Origin: Clitopilus passeckerianus
Taxonomy: Eukaryota > Basidiomycota > Agaricomycetes > Agaricales > Entolomataceae
NCBI GenBank assembly: GCA_944990035.1
Contig: CALYLX010000146.1
Coordinates: forward strand, 1,233,447 to 1,297,446
DNA: 64,000 bases
Reading direction: 5' to 3'
Both the position numbers and the translations under genes were made by a program. Each line of letters starts with the position of its first letter. The stretch's first letter is position 1. Shown here one piece after another: positions 36,586-48,893 of this stretch. The notes beneath the pieces were generated by a model, which did no database searches, had not been told where the DNA came from, and saw only the letters and a list, made by a program, of their open reading frames with translations.

Positions 36586-38575
36586 CTACTTCTTGACTGA
36601 TTTCTCTCCGTTGACGATCGCAACCATCAACTTTTTGTACGATCCGCTTGTTTCTGAAGCGACGCGGGAAGCCAAGTCCTTGCGATTCCTCGCTTTGTAT
36701 GCCTCCTTGATAGCTTGCAGTCGAGCAGGGTCCCAGTGAGCACGAACGAGCCTTACAAAACGATATTAGAATGGTTGCACTATACATTGGGCTGAACTTA
36801 AAGCTTACCTTCTCACGAGCTGCTTATCCTTGGTACCGATGCCGTCCATAGCTTGGAAGATGTATTTGGCGTCGCGCCAAACGCCTTGCATATCACGTTT
36901 GGGCTTCGCGCCCTGCACGATGTGCAAGAAGACATTCTTCATATGTCCGGAACTGAAAGGAGACGTTCGGTAAGAGAAGAAATGGTATGGCGAAGTGAGA
37001 CATACAATTCTGATTTGATGACCTTCGTCAGACTCCTGTACTTCCTACCGTATCCGTCGATTCTGTGAAACGTTGAATGTCTGTCCCACCTTCAGGGTAG
37101 GTCGAGTTACTTACACTGCAGCTAGGTGGGGCTGGTTTCTATTCACCAAGATCTCACAGAAGACCATCTACGAGGAGTTAGTCACTAGATTCAGAAGCAT
37201 GCGAGGTCCTCTTTACCTCATCAGTCCCAGCTGTACCCTGTCCAGCGGCGTACAAGGCCTCAACATCCTTAGTAACCTGGGCAGGATCAACAGGCACGTT
37301 GTCGGGAGTTCGGTTGCCGCTGAGAATTATGGTGAATACTGAAAGCGTACAATAAGAAGGATTAATACTAGAGCTAAAGTCACGGTAGACGATTGACATA
37401 CATCGCTCCGTCTTCCCGCTGAGATCAGCTTGAACCTGTTTCGTCAGATCTTTCCCATATCTGTGCTGGTAAGCATCCTTGAGAAGGTGAATGTCGTATG
37501 AGGAACGTCCTGCGAGAATTTCTGTCAAAGCATCTTCGTCGGTTCTGAAAGAAGGTATTAAGTACATAATTAGATCTAAGGTCTGAGATAGGCCTACCCG
37601 ATCTTCTCGACCGCCTTATGAATCAATTCGACATCCCACATGAGTGGGCCGACTGCCAGTGCATGAAGACCCATGCTATACGGGAGATGTTAGAGAGCAA
37701 TATATGAATGATTCCCAGAGATCGTACTTCAAGGAGGACCTAGTCTCGCTATCGAGTAAAGCGACGAAGTTCTTCCCGATCTTAGACTCGAAGTGGCTTC
37801 CTAATGCCTCCATTTGCAGAGGCGACAACGGGAGAAGGGTCGAGATGACTTCCTCAGAAGTCAGTAACGCGATTGGGAGTCGTGGTGAGAATACAAACGT
37901 TTGATATCGTCACACCCAAACCCCTTCGTTGCGCTCCGGACGTCCTGAGCTGCTGCAGCCACGTTGTAACTCTCTAGAATGCGCGCCTTTTCGGCAGAGG
38001 ATAGCTTGAAGTTTAACACGGTGGCACCGAGATAATGGATCTCGGTCGGCATTTGGACCCGGTACCCAGGATAACCGGGTGACGGGAAAGCAGGTGCGCC
38101 ACCAAGGGGCTGCTGGTACGGTTGTTGAGGTGCATTGGGGAATGCTGGCGCGCGACTGGCATCTCCAGGAGGTGGTCCAGCTGGTGGAGCGTACATGGAT
38201 GGCGCAGGAGGAGCGTATGATGGCGCGTAGCCAGTAGGTGGCGGCCCAGCGGGAGGTGCGTAAGCTCCAGTAGGCGGAGGTCCGGCAGGAGGTGCATAAG
38301 CTCCAGTAGGAGGCGGTCCAGCGGGAGGTGCATAGGCTCCTGTTGGAGGAGGTCCGGCAGGCGGCGCATAGGAAGTAGGCCGGTTTCCTGGGATCGGTGG
38401 CGGCCCGCCAGACTGTTTAATCGTCAACAATCCGCAGTAAGTAAACGACCTCGCAAAAACATACTGGTGCCGTGGTCTGATGGATTGGATGAGTTTCTTA
38501 TATCGATCGATCAAATTCTAAAGCATGACTCACGGATTGAGTAGTGGGCTCTGGTTGACCTGGTTGGAAAGACAT
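36586..38575 (-). CDS. Annexin with proline-rich N-terminal repeats
   Basis: It starts at ATG 38575 (MSFQPGQPEPTTQS) and is spliced through about eight introns to TAG 36588-36586; about 460 residues. A 12-nt microexon (38465-38476, ACCACGGCACCA) fits between two introns. The N-terminal 150 residues hold five near-identical PPAGPPPTGAYA units. The core has four annexin repeats, each with a GxGT-type calcium loop: KGFGCDD, EGIGTDED or similar, AGTDE and DGIGTKDK. The last repeat ends DLASRVASETSGSYKKLMVA. Annexins bind acidic phospholipids with calcium and act in membrane traffic and repair. A Pro/Gly-rich tail as in annexin VII/XI and fungal annexin C is known to drive self-association. Frame intact as read. 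Confidence 0.92.
38170..38375 (-). repeat. In-frame tandem repeat coding PPAGPPPTGAYA
   Basis: About five imperfect copies of a 36-bp unit inside the annexin N-terminus, with synonymous differences between copies. This is a site likely to vary in copy number. Confidence 0.8.
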
Positions 38576-40801
38576 GATGAGGATAAGAAAGTAAGATGCA
38601 CAGATAATTCGTTGGTCCTTATATCAATCCAAGATGGGCGCCAGATGATGGAGAATGGACTAGCTTGTCAGTGTGGCGGTGTATCATCATGCTATTGAAA
38701 TATTGCCAAGTCTAGCCAGCGGCGGTTCCTTAATTCGACAAGGGCATTTCCACTGTTGATAAATATAAGTTGGCGGTGCGGGCTATACGTCTTGACTCAA
38801 GAATGCGGTGCAAGGGTAAGCCTACTTCAGTTAGTTAACAAAGAACGTCGAGATTGAATGACAAACTGTTACTGTGGTCTCTACACCAGAGATGCTAAGA
38901 GAACTGAATACGCTCACACTGTCGGGGCTTGATTGATCCGATGATCTAGGCACCTCTTGGTTGGAGCGTTGAAGCTGTGCGGTCGAATGACCCCTAAGCC
39001 GATAAGATTCGATATCCTTGCGGCCACGTACTTTAATTCACCCTCTAAATCACGGGGCCGATAGGTAGCTATAGGTCTGGGGGATTAGGGCGTAGCCATG
39101 CAGAGGGTTTGTATGATCTCTGATCCCTTGTGTGCAAACTAGTTGATTGACATCCCCAATATGCATCTCACGCCGAGTCCCCAATATCCAATGTACCAAA
39201 GTCCTCTAGCATTCTCAGAAGGTTATGATAGAAATTCGCATCATCAAGTCAACCAGCTCGACATCTTCAAAGGCCCAGTAGATAATTTATTTTGGATGCG
39301 CCTCTCATGCCTGTACGGAACCGGCTGTTCGCGGTTTTCCTTGATGAGGTCGATCATGCTAGCACTACACAATGTTCAGCCTTAAAATATCACGGACGTT
39401 GTTACTGTCAGGGTCCTTCGTTCGCTGCCCTTAAGATTAACGCTGTCCCTTCATTTCTTTGCAAGGTCAACTTTGCGCCATTTTACGATCCGCTACTTTC
39501 GTTTATCGCTCTCAAGCCCTAGCCATGCCTCGTACAATCTGGGAACTTGGTTCACAGATCCCTCTCGAGTTCGCTTCCAGTCCAAATTAGATCTCCCACA
39601 TCACGCGGTACTGCCTTCTATTCAGCAACTCTCTCGAACCCTGACGGGCCTGTGATACTCTCAACCTCGAAAGAGGAATAGTTGATGGGAAGAACCCTTC
39701 TTTGGTGTGATGATCATCGTTCGTGAGAGACGTGGAGTTACAGAGTATTTGACCTGGGTGACCTCGATGCCAGACATTTCTTTTCCCTTTCTTCCCTCAA
39801 TATATTATTTACTCAACGCGAATCTACTATTTTCCTTCCTACTGCGAGTGTGATAACGTTCTAGCATACGAGTCTGGGGCTGTGCGAGGATGGGTCACCC
39901 ATATGGCAGTGCCACTAGTTACCTCTACGCAAACATGGTGCGTTGCGGTGCAACTTCGGGCGTTTGCCGATCTGGGCGCTTCTCATGTGCAAGTTTCTCC
40001 AGGAGAAGTCTTCGTCTTCAGATAACTGGCAGAATAGCAATGCGAATAGTCCAGGGCCTTATTCTCACTTGCGTAGCCTCATGCCAGTGCGTTGCCATCC
40101 GCTTTCTCAAGACGCTTGACATGAATGACATCACCGTAGATACGATCGCTCACATCATTGAATGCAGCATGGCCACCGTACACCTACAAGAATGACCACC
40201 AGCAGGAGGCTGTCCCCGCCCTCAACCTGACCTTCGCCCTGCCGATGGAGCAAGAAGATTATTGGGAGTCACCCGTCAGGCCACGGGGACGATGGAGGAA
40301 CGAGGTGAGCATGTGAGGCGACCCCAGGACCAATGAGTTAACTTCGCCCCAGGGATCCATTGGAAAGATAATCAGACGCCTGAAGCGGGGATTGAGGAGG
40401 CTAAAGTGGTGGCGTACTGGGCAAAGTAGGGAGAATCGGAACAGTTTGCATTTCTGAAGATACTGGGGTATATGTAAGTTATGGTAGATTAGTTCTAATA
40501 CAATTGAGGTTTGCGCGCAGGCTTGATGATTCGTTCAACCATGGCTTGAAAGCTACCATGGCATTGCCTCAAGCACGTCAATACCAGCCTACAGAAAGAG
40601 AGGCTTGTTTGTGCTTGTGTACTTTGGAAGGTGCAATGATCGGACTTAGGTAAGGCAACTGCCGAAACTGTGGGAGAATGAAATTCGGTGAACGTGGTTG
40701 GTCACTGTCCTCAACGACGACCAGACCTTAAATTTCTCCGTTCTCTCCGCTGTGGGCAACAGGCCCTCGCGCTTACCCTTTTTCTTACTCATTCTTCACC
40801 A
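38576..40801. other. Gene-poor 2.2-kb stretch with one spliced relic
   Basis: No full gene was recognised. At about 40206-40428 (+) a fragment reads ALNLTFALPMEQEDYWESPV, then a good intron (GTGAGC...CCCAG), then GIHWKDNQTPEAGIEEAKVV before a stop. It looks like the end of a real gene of unknown family. The 101-codon frame 39890-40195 directly upstream may belong to it. Confidence 0.4.
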
Positions 40802-43602
40802 ATGCCTACCCCAATGCTCCGAGTTGTCTCCTCGGTGGCGCGTCCATCGTCTGCGGGACTAATCGGAAAGGTGGTCACCTCGTCGCCAGCTCCGAACTCG
40901 AGTATGTCTCTAGGCTTGCTGCAGTAATGAGCATTGCTGATGATTGTTCTTTGCAGGTCGACGCACCATGGCCTCAACAGCAGCGAGAAATGCCGATATT
41001 ACATTGACTGTTGATGGGAAGGAGGTCACCGTGCCACAAGGTATGTCCGAATATACCTCCGGTTTTCTTTGCCCGCCCAAGCTAACCTCTGTTTTTCTTC
41101 TAGGCTCTGCATTGATTCAAGCTTGTGAGGCTGCCGGCGCGACAATACCTCGGTGAGCGACCTTTGGCTCCCTGTCCTTCTCGCCACTCGGCTAAACTTC
41201 ACATTTTTTCCAGGTTCTGCTATCATGACAGGTAAGTAACCTACAAGCTTCTCTGTCTGCTCAGTATTCTGAATCTACACGCTTCAGGTTGGCCATTGCA
41301 GGGAATTGTCGGTTAGTACACCCGGCCTATGTCTAAGGACACTATATTAACAGCTCTGCACAGAATGTGTTTGGTCGAGGTCGAGAGGTCACCGAAGCCC
41401 GTTGCATCATGGTACGTCGTTTCCCTGATGCATTACAGCTGCGACTGATATTCTTCACAGCGCTATGCCAGCCATGCCCGGCTCGAAGGTCTGGACAAAC
41501 ACCCCGTTGGTCCATGAAGCTCGGTATGTCCATTCATTCTCTAAGCAATGCTTTTGTTCTCACCTCCTCTCAGTGAGGGCGTCATGGAATTCCTGCTATC
41601 AAACCACCCCCTGGACTGTCCTATTTGCGACCAGGGTGGCGAATGCGATCTTCAAGACCAGTCTATGCGTTATGGCTCAGATCGAACCCGGTTCCACGAG
41701 GTTGCAGGCAAGCGTGCCGTCGAAAACAAGGACCTTGGCCCTATTGTCAAGACCTCCATGAATCGGTGCATTCAATGCACTCGTTGCGTCCGCTTTGCCA
41801 ACGAAGTTGCTGGAGTCGAGGAGCTAGGAACCACAGGGCGCGGAAACGACATGCAGATTGGCATGTATGTGGAGAAGGTCATGGACTCGGAACTCTCGGG
41901 AAATATTATCGACCTGTGCCCCGTTGGTGCTCTCACCAGCAAGCCCTACGCATTCCACGCCCGTCCTTGGGAGCTGAAAAATACCGAGTCCGTTGACGTC
42001 ATGGACGCGGTTGGTTCGAATATCCGTGTCGACTCTCGTGGTGTCCAGGTCATGCGCATCCAGCCCAAGACCAATGACGATGTCAACGAGGAGTGGATCA
42101 GCGACAAGACCCGCTATTCCTATGATGGTCTTCGCTTCCAGCGGTTAACCACTCCTCTGGTCAAGCAGGGTGACCGATTTGTCGCTGCCTCCTGGGAGGA
42201 CGCTCTCTCCGCCGTCGCCAACGGCCTTGCTGCCTCTGGCGCAAAGGGTGACGAAATCCAGGCCATCGCCGGACATCTCGCCGACACCGAGTCCATGGTT
42301 GCATTGAAAGATTTGGTCAACCGCCTCGGATCAGATAACCATGGTCCGGACCAAGTTAATGGTTCCACCGCCCCTTTCCATGGTGTTGACGTCCGTTCCA
42401 ACTACCTCTTCAACAGCACCATCCCTGGTGTTGAGGAAGCCGATGTCATCCTCCTTGTCGGAACTAACCCTCGACATGAGGCTGCCGTTCTCAACTCTCG
42501 TATCAGGAAGAGTTGGCTGCACTCTGGACTTGAAGTTGGGCTCATCGGCGAGCGAGTCGACACCACCTATGGGTATGACTACCTCGGTGGTGATGCCCAG
42601 GCCCTCAACGATTTCATCACTGGCAAGAGCGAATTTGCGAAGAAATTCCAGTCAGCGAAGAAGCCCCTCATCATCGTCGGAAGCGCCGTTGCTGAACACG
42701 CAGATGGTGCCGCCACCTATAACGCTCTGACAAGATATGTTGAGCTCAACAAAAAGACCCTTGTTACACCTGAGTGGAATGGCTTCAGCACACTCCAACG
42801 AGTACGTATTTGCTTCTAACGCTATGATTACGTACTGATTTCCTCCTAGAATGCTTCCCGCCCCGCCGCCTACGATATTGGATTCGTACCTTCCAAGAAG
42901 GCGTCGGCCGCCAAACCCAAGTTCATCTACCTCCTGAATGCCGATGAAGTCGACCCCAAGTCTATTCCCGAAGATGCTTTTGTCGTCTACCAAGGTCATC
43001 ATGGTGACCTCGGCGCTCAACTCGCCGATGTCTGTCTTCCTGGAGCTGCATACACCGAGAAGTCAACAACCTGGATCAACACCGAGGGCCGCGCACAGCT
43101 AGGACGAGCTGCTGTACCTCCTCCAGGAGCCTCTCGAGAGGACTGGAAGGTTATCAGGTAATTCTCAATGTCACTAGCTGAGAGATACGTTTTGCTAATG
43201 AAACCATGTAGGGCGCTGTCTGAAATTGTCGGCACTCCTCTTCCCTACGAAGACACATTGAGCTTGCGCGATCGTCTATGGGAGATCTCGCCCACCCTTG
43301 TGCGCTATGACGTGACAGAGAAGATTTCCGTCGATGTTGCAAACCTTGGCCTTCAACAACTGGCTGCCGAGACAGCTGGTGCCAAAATCTCTGGTGCCAT
43401 CTTCCGGAAACCAATCACCAACTTCTATCAAACCGACCCCATATCACGAGCGTAAGTGTTTTCAGTATTTCTCCCCATTCAGCAGGTGCTGACTCCGGCC
43501 AACAGGTCCGTCACCATGGCGCAGTGTACGAAGTCATTTGTCAAGGGCGAAGATCATGGGTTCAGTGAAACGGGGAAGAAACCAGAAGCTGCATTCGCAT
43601 GA
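40802..43602 (+). CDS. nuo78: NADH:ubiquinone oxidoreductase 75/78-kDa subunit (complex I, NDUFS1/NUO78)
   Basis: It starts at ATG 40802 with a basic, Ser-rich mitochondrial presequence ([19 protein letters not shown]). About ten introns, several flanking exons of only 18-30 nt near the start, lead to TGA 43600-43602; about 740 residues. The N-terminus carries the [2Fe-2S] ligands FCYHDR and [11 protein letters not shown]. Next come the histidine-containing [4Fe-4S] region ([20 protein letters not shown]) and the second cluster with [10 protein letters not shown] and [13 protein letters not shown]. The molybdopterin-like domain follows ([16 protein letters not shown] loop, [10 protein letters not shown]). 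The protein passes electrons through three clusters in the matrix arm of complex I. All cluster cysteines I can check are present. Intact, essential for respiration. Confidence 0.97.
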
Positions 43603-43818
43603 TAGATGCTCTGTGATTCGTCGTAGTACATATAGTTCTCCAAAATTTAATGCATTAGCTTTAGAATTCTCGCTTGACCTCCTACTGCCCGTCTTGGGAC
43701 ACGACAAGAGGCTATGTAGGGGGCAGTGTGACATTTCATGAGAATTACTAAATTTGGGTGGGCTTCACGCAGTTGAGATCGCGCAGGTCTACCGACATCA
43801 TCCTGGCCTCGTACCACG

Positions 43819-46244
43819 ATGTCGCCTCACCACAGGCCAAGGACTATAACAGAGCTTGCTAGCATAGCTCTTGCTGACCTCAAGGACGAGCCCATCTTCA
43901 AACAACACCTAAGAAAGGCCGAGAAAGAATGGAAAGAAGGCAAGAGATTAGCCGACCACGGGGATCTTGAGAACGCCTACATTGCTCTTGTAAAGGCTGC
44001 GAAGATCATACTGGAGAAAATGCCTATGCATCCTGATTATCAGAGGGAGCTAAGTCGTCAGCATCAGGATAATCTCGCAGAGGTATGTGTGTATTCCCGT
44101 GGCATCATGTCCATCCGTTCAAAGCTCGTTCGGTCAGTCATGCTGATCAAGTTATTTCCAGAATGGACGACAAATCCTTTCGAAGCTTGAAGCTATTAAA
44201 CCCGTTCTCATGGAGAGGCAGCTGGCCTGGGCTGCAGATCAGGCAAACAACCAACATCCTTCGCCTGGATACGAGCAATCGCACACTAGTGGCCCCAGTC
44301 ATCGACATAACCCTGCTGAGCCATCAAGAACACGGCCTACCAGCGAGCGACCCAGAGTGGAGGATATCACAACCCGTATGCAGGATCTCCGTACCGGCCA
44401 CCCCAGGGATGCACCCCAACGCCACCATTCGACACGAAAGGACTCTCCAGGAGGTGGTCGAGTTGCAGTTGAAGCGACATTAGCTGCGGCGCGTCAAGCT
44501 GCGGACTCTCGTACACCGACTCATAGCGCTACTCCTTCGCCCACAGATCACCCATGGGGAGATAGGGACGAGCGTGATAGGGCATGGAGGCAGGAGAATG
44601 ACCGTGCTGCGAGAGAAGTCCGCCAAGAAGAACTCGAAAGAAGATTGAAGGAGGCGGATGAGAAGGCCGCGTATATCAGGCAAACCATCGCTGCAAATCA
44701 TCCCGGAGTGTCGCTCAATTACTCGACCCCTATTTCACCTGCCCCTTCAATACCTCCGTCGCAATATTCACCATCCCCACCTCATTTACCTCCCAATACC
44801 TCCGCATTCCAGTACCCGACCACTCCGCTATCGACGCATGCCACCCCAATGAACAGTCGACTGAGTCACCTAATGGACCCCATGGAACCCAACATTCGAC
44901 CGATGCCATTGCAAAGACCATCACAATTCAGCGATGATACGAGCTCGACCGACTCTGAATCGGTTACTGAATGGAGCGGCCCAGTGGCAAAGCCTAAAGG
45001 CTCGATTGAATATACCCAAGTGCCCACATTTCCTAAGTACGAAAGCCACCTCCTATCCTTACTTCACCGTCCTGATGTAATATCCTTGACAGCGTTTCGA
45101 TATACTCCTCACCTTTGGCTCAGTCGCATGTTCCCTCATCTGGAAAGGTCTCGTATCCGCAGATCATGTCCCAGCATCAGAAGTCACAAGGCTATCGACC
45201 TGACTTCCAATAGTAAGTCGCCGAGTTATTCGTTGACTGGTCTATTCTGACAACAGCCACGACTAGTCCATCAATACCAACCTCACAGGTACCTCCCCAT
45301 GAATACCAAACAAATTTCACATATCGTGTTCCCTCTATACGCTATCCAGCGTATCCTGGCCCTTCCCGTGCTGCACCGCCCTTACCTCCGCCAGCTCCCC
45401 ATGTAAAGCACCAACACCAGCACCAACACCAACACCCGTCCACGCCCACGCCCGCTCGTCCACCTCCCGAGAGGCAGCCAGAGAAGGAGCTCCCTCCTGG
45501 TGCTCTCCGTCGAGTTAACCTTCCGAAGGCCATCATTTCACGTTTCCTCCAATTAGCGAGGGCAAATACGACTCTCAATATGGAGACCTGTGGCCTATTA
45601 CTGGGAAAGCCGAAGGGCCTGACCAAATTCGTGGTGACGACGCTACTAGTTCCAAAACAACATTCGACCAGTGATACATGTACGATGGACGAAGAAGAGC
45701 TTGTGATTGGCTTCACCGAAGAGAGGGAACTCGTGACGTTAGGATGGGTATGATCTAAATCTGCCTTTTCGTCCTGTCTCTCATAGCTTTCCAGATTCAT
45801 ACTCACCCGTCGCAGTCATGTAAGTTGCATTCATTTCTGCGCCTCAATTCATTTCTCAAACCGTACTTCTTAATAGGTTTCATGTCCTCTGTCGACCTTC
45901 ACACGCACTCAGGCTTCCAGATGATGCTTCGGGAGTCCTTCGCCGTGGTATGCGCTCCCCGATCAGAACCGAAGTCAGTGAATCTTTTATTATCATACAG
46001 CTTCCTATCGGCTTATATATTTATCTAGTTTTGGTATATTCCGGTTGACGGATCCTCCAGGCCTTCAGATCATCAAAGACTGCAAGGCGAAGGAAGCGTT
46101 TCATCCCCACCCTGACCTACCGATATACACGGTAAATTCACAACCATCGTCACTTTCGCCTATCTCTGACGAGACTTCTAGGATGCTGATAAAGGCCATG
46201 TCCGCATGAAGGAGCTTCCCTTGGAAATCATCGATCTGCGGTAG
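43819..46244 (+). CDS. AMSH-type JAMM deubiquitinase (STAM-binding protein homologue)
   Basis: It starts at ATG 43819 and splices through about seven introns to TAG 46242-46244. The N-terminal helical USP8_dimer/MIT-like domain reads [20 protein letters not shown] and [18 protein letters not shown] long Pro/Gln/Ser-rich linker follows, with a coiled coil ([20 protein letters not shown]) and an HQHQHQHQ run. The C-terminal MPN+ domain has ETCGLLLGK, then the JAMM zinc motif [14 protein letters not shown] spread over two introns, with HTHSGFQMM after it. These cover the HxHPx7SxxD ligands. AMSH enzymes cut Lys63-linked ubiquitin at endosomes next to ESCRT-0, as Sst2 does in fission yeast. The last segment [14 protein letters not shown] is also family-typical. 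Intact. Confidence 0.94.
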
Positions 46245-46458
46245 TCACGTTCATCAGGTTTCAACGGGCATCAAGAAGCTTTCTTCGTTCGTTCATGGGT
46301 CAGCTTTCATATTTAATACGCATGTCTCTGCAATGCTATGATCATTGGACTCTGTTGGGCTTGTATTATACCGATTTACACATTGATATGTCGATTATCC
46401 ATCCCTAATGTCCGAGGCGTGAAACGAGGCAAGGTATGTACGGTAACGAAATACGAAT

Positions 46459-48056
46459 TCATGGTACAAAGGCTACGATGAGGGCATTCACAACCAGCTT
46501 CTCCAAATCTCCATTAGAGACGAAGTAAACTCGCTCTTTCCCGACGAGAGGTTCCGTCGCGTTCTGGTTCTGATCTGCGAGGATCGTGATATCCGAATCA
46601 GCCAGGGCCATAGCACCACTCTCTTCCACTCGTGCTCGAAGAGAGCTACCGTCACTTCCAGCGTCGCTTTCTGGATACGCATTGTTGAAAACGCCTTGCA
46701 CTGGAGGTACGCCAGCAGAGCCGTGACCTTGCCCGTGACCCTGTCCTTGACCTTTTCGACCAGATTGAGGGCCCGTTGGGAATCTAGGGTTGGCTTGCGG
46801 CGGCGGCGGCGGCTGGTGGGGTGGAGGGTGCTCTTCCCCAGGGATAGCGACGACATGGTCGGCAGGCCAGAGATATCCTCCAGCGGTCCAGTGGAAAGCG
46901 GGTGTAAGCTTATATAGCTTCAGAGCGGTATACAACAGCGCGTCGCCGGCTTTTAGCTATGGTCAGGTCGATAAGTCGAAGCCTTCAATAACGAGAAAGA
47001 GCGAGTACGTACAAGAGGAATCAGTGATTCCGCAAGCTCCTCTGAAGGATTGATAGGGTAATCATAGTTGAGAAGGAATCCGATCTTTCGTCCACGGGTG
47101 AGATTGAGAATCGGAGCAAGAAGGTCGAGGAAAATGTCGCTCGGTTGGAGTAGTGGGTCAGGAGCAATGGTCGACATCTCGAAACTTCGAAGAAACACTG
47201 CATACGAGAGGGAGAGCCGGCACCCTCGTTCGACCGTCTCAACCTCGTACTCGCAGTCAGGTAGGAAAGCGGCCCATTCGACATCTCCGTTCTTTCCTCC
47301 CCGGCCTAGGTATTTCTCCACATTCCCATCTGGGTTCGTGACGACCAAGGCACCACCGCGGAAGCGTACTGGAAGGGTGATGATGATTGTGGCCGAACGT
47401 CCGTCGCTCCTTAGTGAACGAGGCTGAGGCGTCATCCTACCACCTGCACCAACGACTTCGAGCTTATCTCGAACGGCGTTTAGGTAATTTCCAGGAGGTA
47501 GATGAGGGAACAATGTAGAGCGAATGGCATCCAGTATGGGATGATTGGCGATATCGAGACTGGCGCTGAGAGGAAGATTTGGCGGGTAGAATAGGGATTC
47601 ACGTTCCGGATAATCGTCGAACTCGGATGTTTGGTGGGGACGGCAGGCTGCGATAAGTACGTCGAGGGCGGGAGGAGAGTTATAGTCGACATCAACAGGG
47701 AAATCCAATGAATGAGTGATGCCGCTCTGCCATTGTGCTTCAAGTTAATAAGGTTCGCTAAATGAACTAATCGTGATTACCTTTGACCGGAAGAAGAGCA
47801 CCAGCTGCGACGAATCCAAAGGAATCCTCCCCGAGACTGAGAAGGGCCGATCTTTGGCTGTAAGGAAACGACCGACAGATTCACGATAAAGTGCTGCCTC
47901 CTCGTAATTTTGATCCGAGAGCGTTGATCTGTGTTGCTTTACTGGCGACTTGAGTACCCTTTCGACCTGGAATTCAACCACACTCTGAGGCAAGCTTTGA
48001 TCGGAAAGTCTGCTGGGGGTTGGTGAAGCAATTCTGGGGGTTGGCATCGAGTTCAT
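46459..48056 (-). CDS. Probable fungal 2OG-Fe(II) oxygenase-like protein
   Basis: It starts at ATG 48056 and has two introns (near 47775-47724 and 47011-46957), with splices in phase to a stop at 46459; about 500 residues. The N-terminus is polar. The central domain contains SATIIITLPVRFRGGALVVT, then EWAAFLPDCEYEVETVERGC and RLSLSYAVFL. The order GGxLVV...WAAFxxDxExEVxxVxxGxRxxLxY is that of fungal prolyl-hydroxylase-like double-stranded beta-helix proteins. In those the metal ligands are usually an H-x-D/E pair and a distal His in the WAAFYxDxEHEV strand. Here that His is Tyr (CEYEV), so activity is doubtful. The C-terminal half is Pro/Gln/Gly-rich, with a (GQGH)n stretch. The family call rests on pattern memory. 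Confidence 0.55.
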
Positions 48057-48545
48057 GGTGGATGTAAGATGAGTGTCCACTGCGTGGATTCTGCAGTTAT
48101 CTTGGAAATCGGCGCCGCCACGAGTTTGCAACGAGGCTGGGTCATGGGGTCGTGAGGCTATGACGACGTTCCAGACCAGACCAATCGGGTGCCATGCAAG
48201 ATCCAGGAAGGATTATCACTAGGCCAATTGTAGGCCGATTAAATGTTTCAGGAGATATCACGCTCCTGGAGACGGGGATAAGGGGATCGAATAATAGCTG
48301 TGAGGCACAATGTATTCCACAATTCGGCGCGTCTATTTAGGTATAGATAACAAGGAAACCATCACTTTATGGAGACTCAGTAATTCTGCATCGCCAAAAT
48401 CTAACGTATCACAACGTCCGCTATTTATTTCATCAGTTATTGAATACACTTTGAGTTCTTTGACAACAAGCTGGTACGTCGTAAACCCCAGGTTATTTAG
48501 ATCAAATAGATTTTACATTCGTTAAGTGTGAATGAGGCAAGGTGA
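48057..48545. other. Intergenic between two minus-strand genes
   Basis: AT-rich, no ORF of note beyond 71 codons. It holds the promoter of the oxygenase-like gene and the 3' region of the cysteine-rich secreted gene. Confidence 0.45.
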
Positions 48546-48893
48546 TCAGTTTAGAGACACTGTGGGAGGCATGGAAAAGAAAGCAAACGAGCAGGAATCA
48601 GAAAAGGTACTATGCAGGAATGAGAAAGATCGTACTGACACCCAAGAGCAAGTTGCAGATGCAACCATATTCGCAATAATCGGCGCCGTTAGGCCCGCCA
48701 GGACCGCAGCGTCCAACACATTTAGCACGTCGAGCGGGGGCTATAACAACATCATGAGGTATAGAAATCATATGAAAGGTGAAAAGATCATACATCGGGG
48801 CTCATCCAAAAGGCCGGGGATGGCTGACGCAGTGACTGCGCCGACGAAGATACTAGCAACGATGAAGAGAGAAGAGGTGGTAGAGAACTTCAT
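48546..48893 (-). CDS. Small secreted cysteine-rich protein
   Basis: Exons 48893-48794, 48740-48642 and 48559-48546 join in phase to about 70 residues. The N-terminus MKFSTTSSLFIVASIFVGAV plus TASA is a signal peptide with a clean cleavage site. The mature region is basic and then has five cysteines in a tight cluster (KCVGRCGPGGPNGADYCEYG, then CIC). This is Gly-rich and disulfide-knotted in look, but not a hydrophobin (which has eight cysteines) and not the knottin pattern of the gene at 16.2 kb. Reading through the last donor instead gives a slightly longer tail. A TATAAG-like box lies about 60 nt upstream. It is a candidate effector or antimicrobial; the role is unknown. Confidence 0.6.

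Noticed and set aside
38170..38375. CRISPR-like or mobile tandem repeat
   Set aside because: The repeats are in frame within the annexin coding sequence, with no spacers, and code a proline-rich tail.
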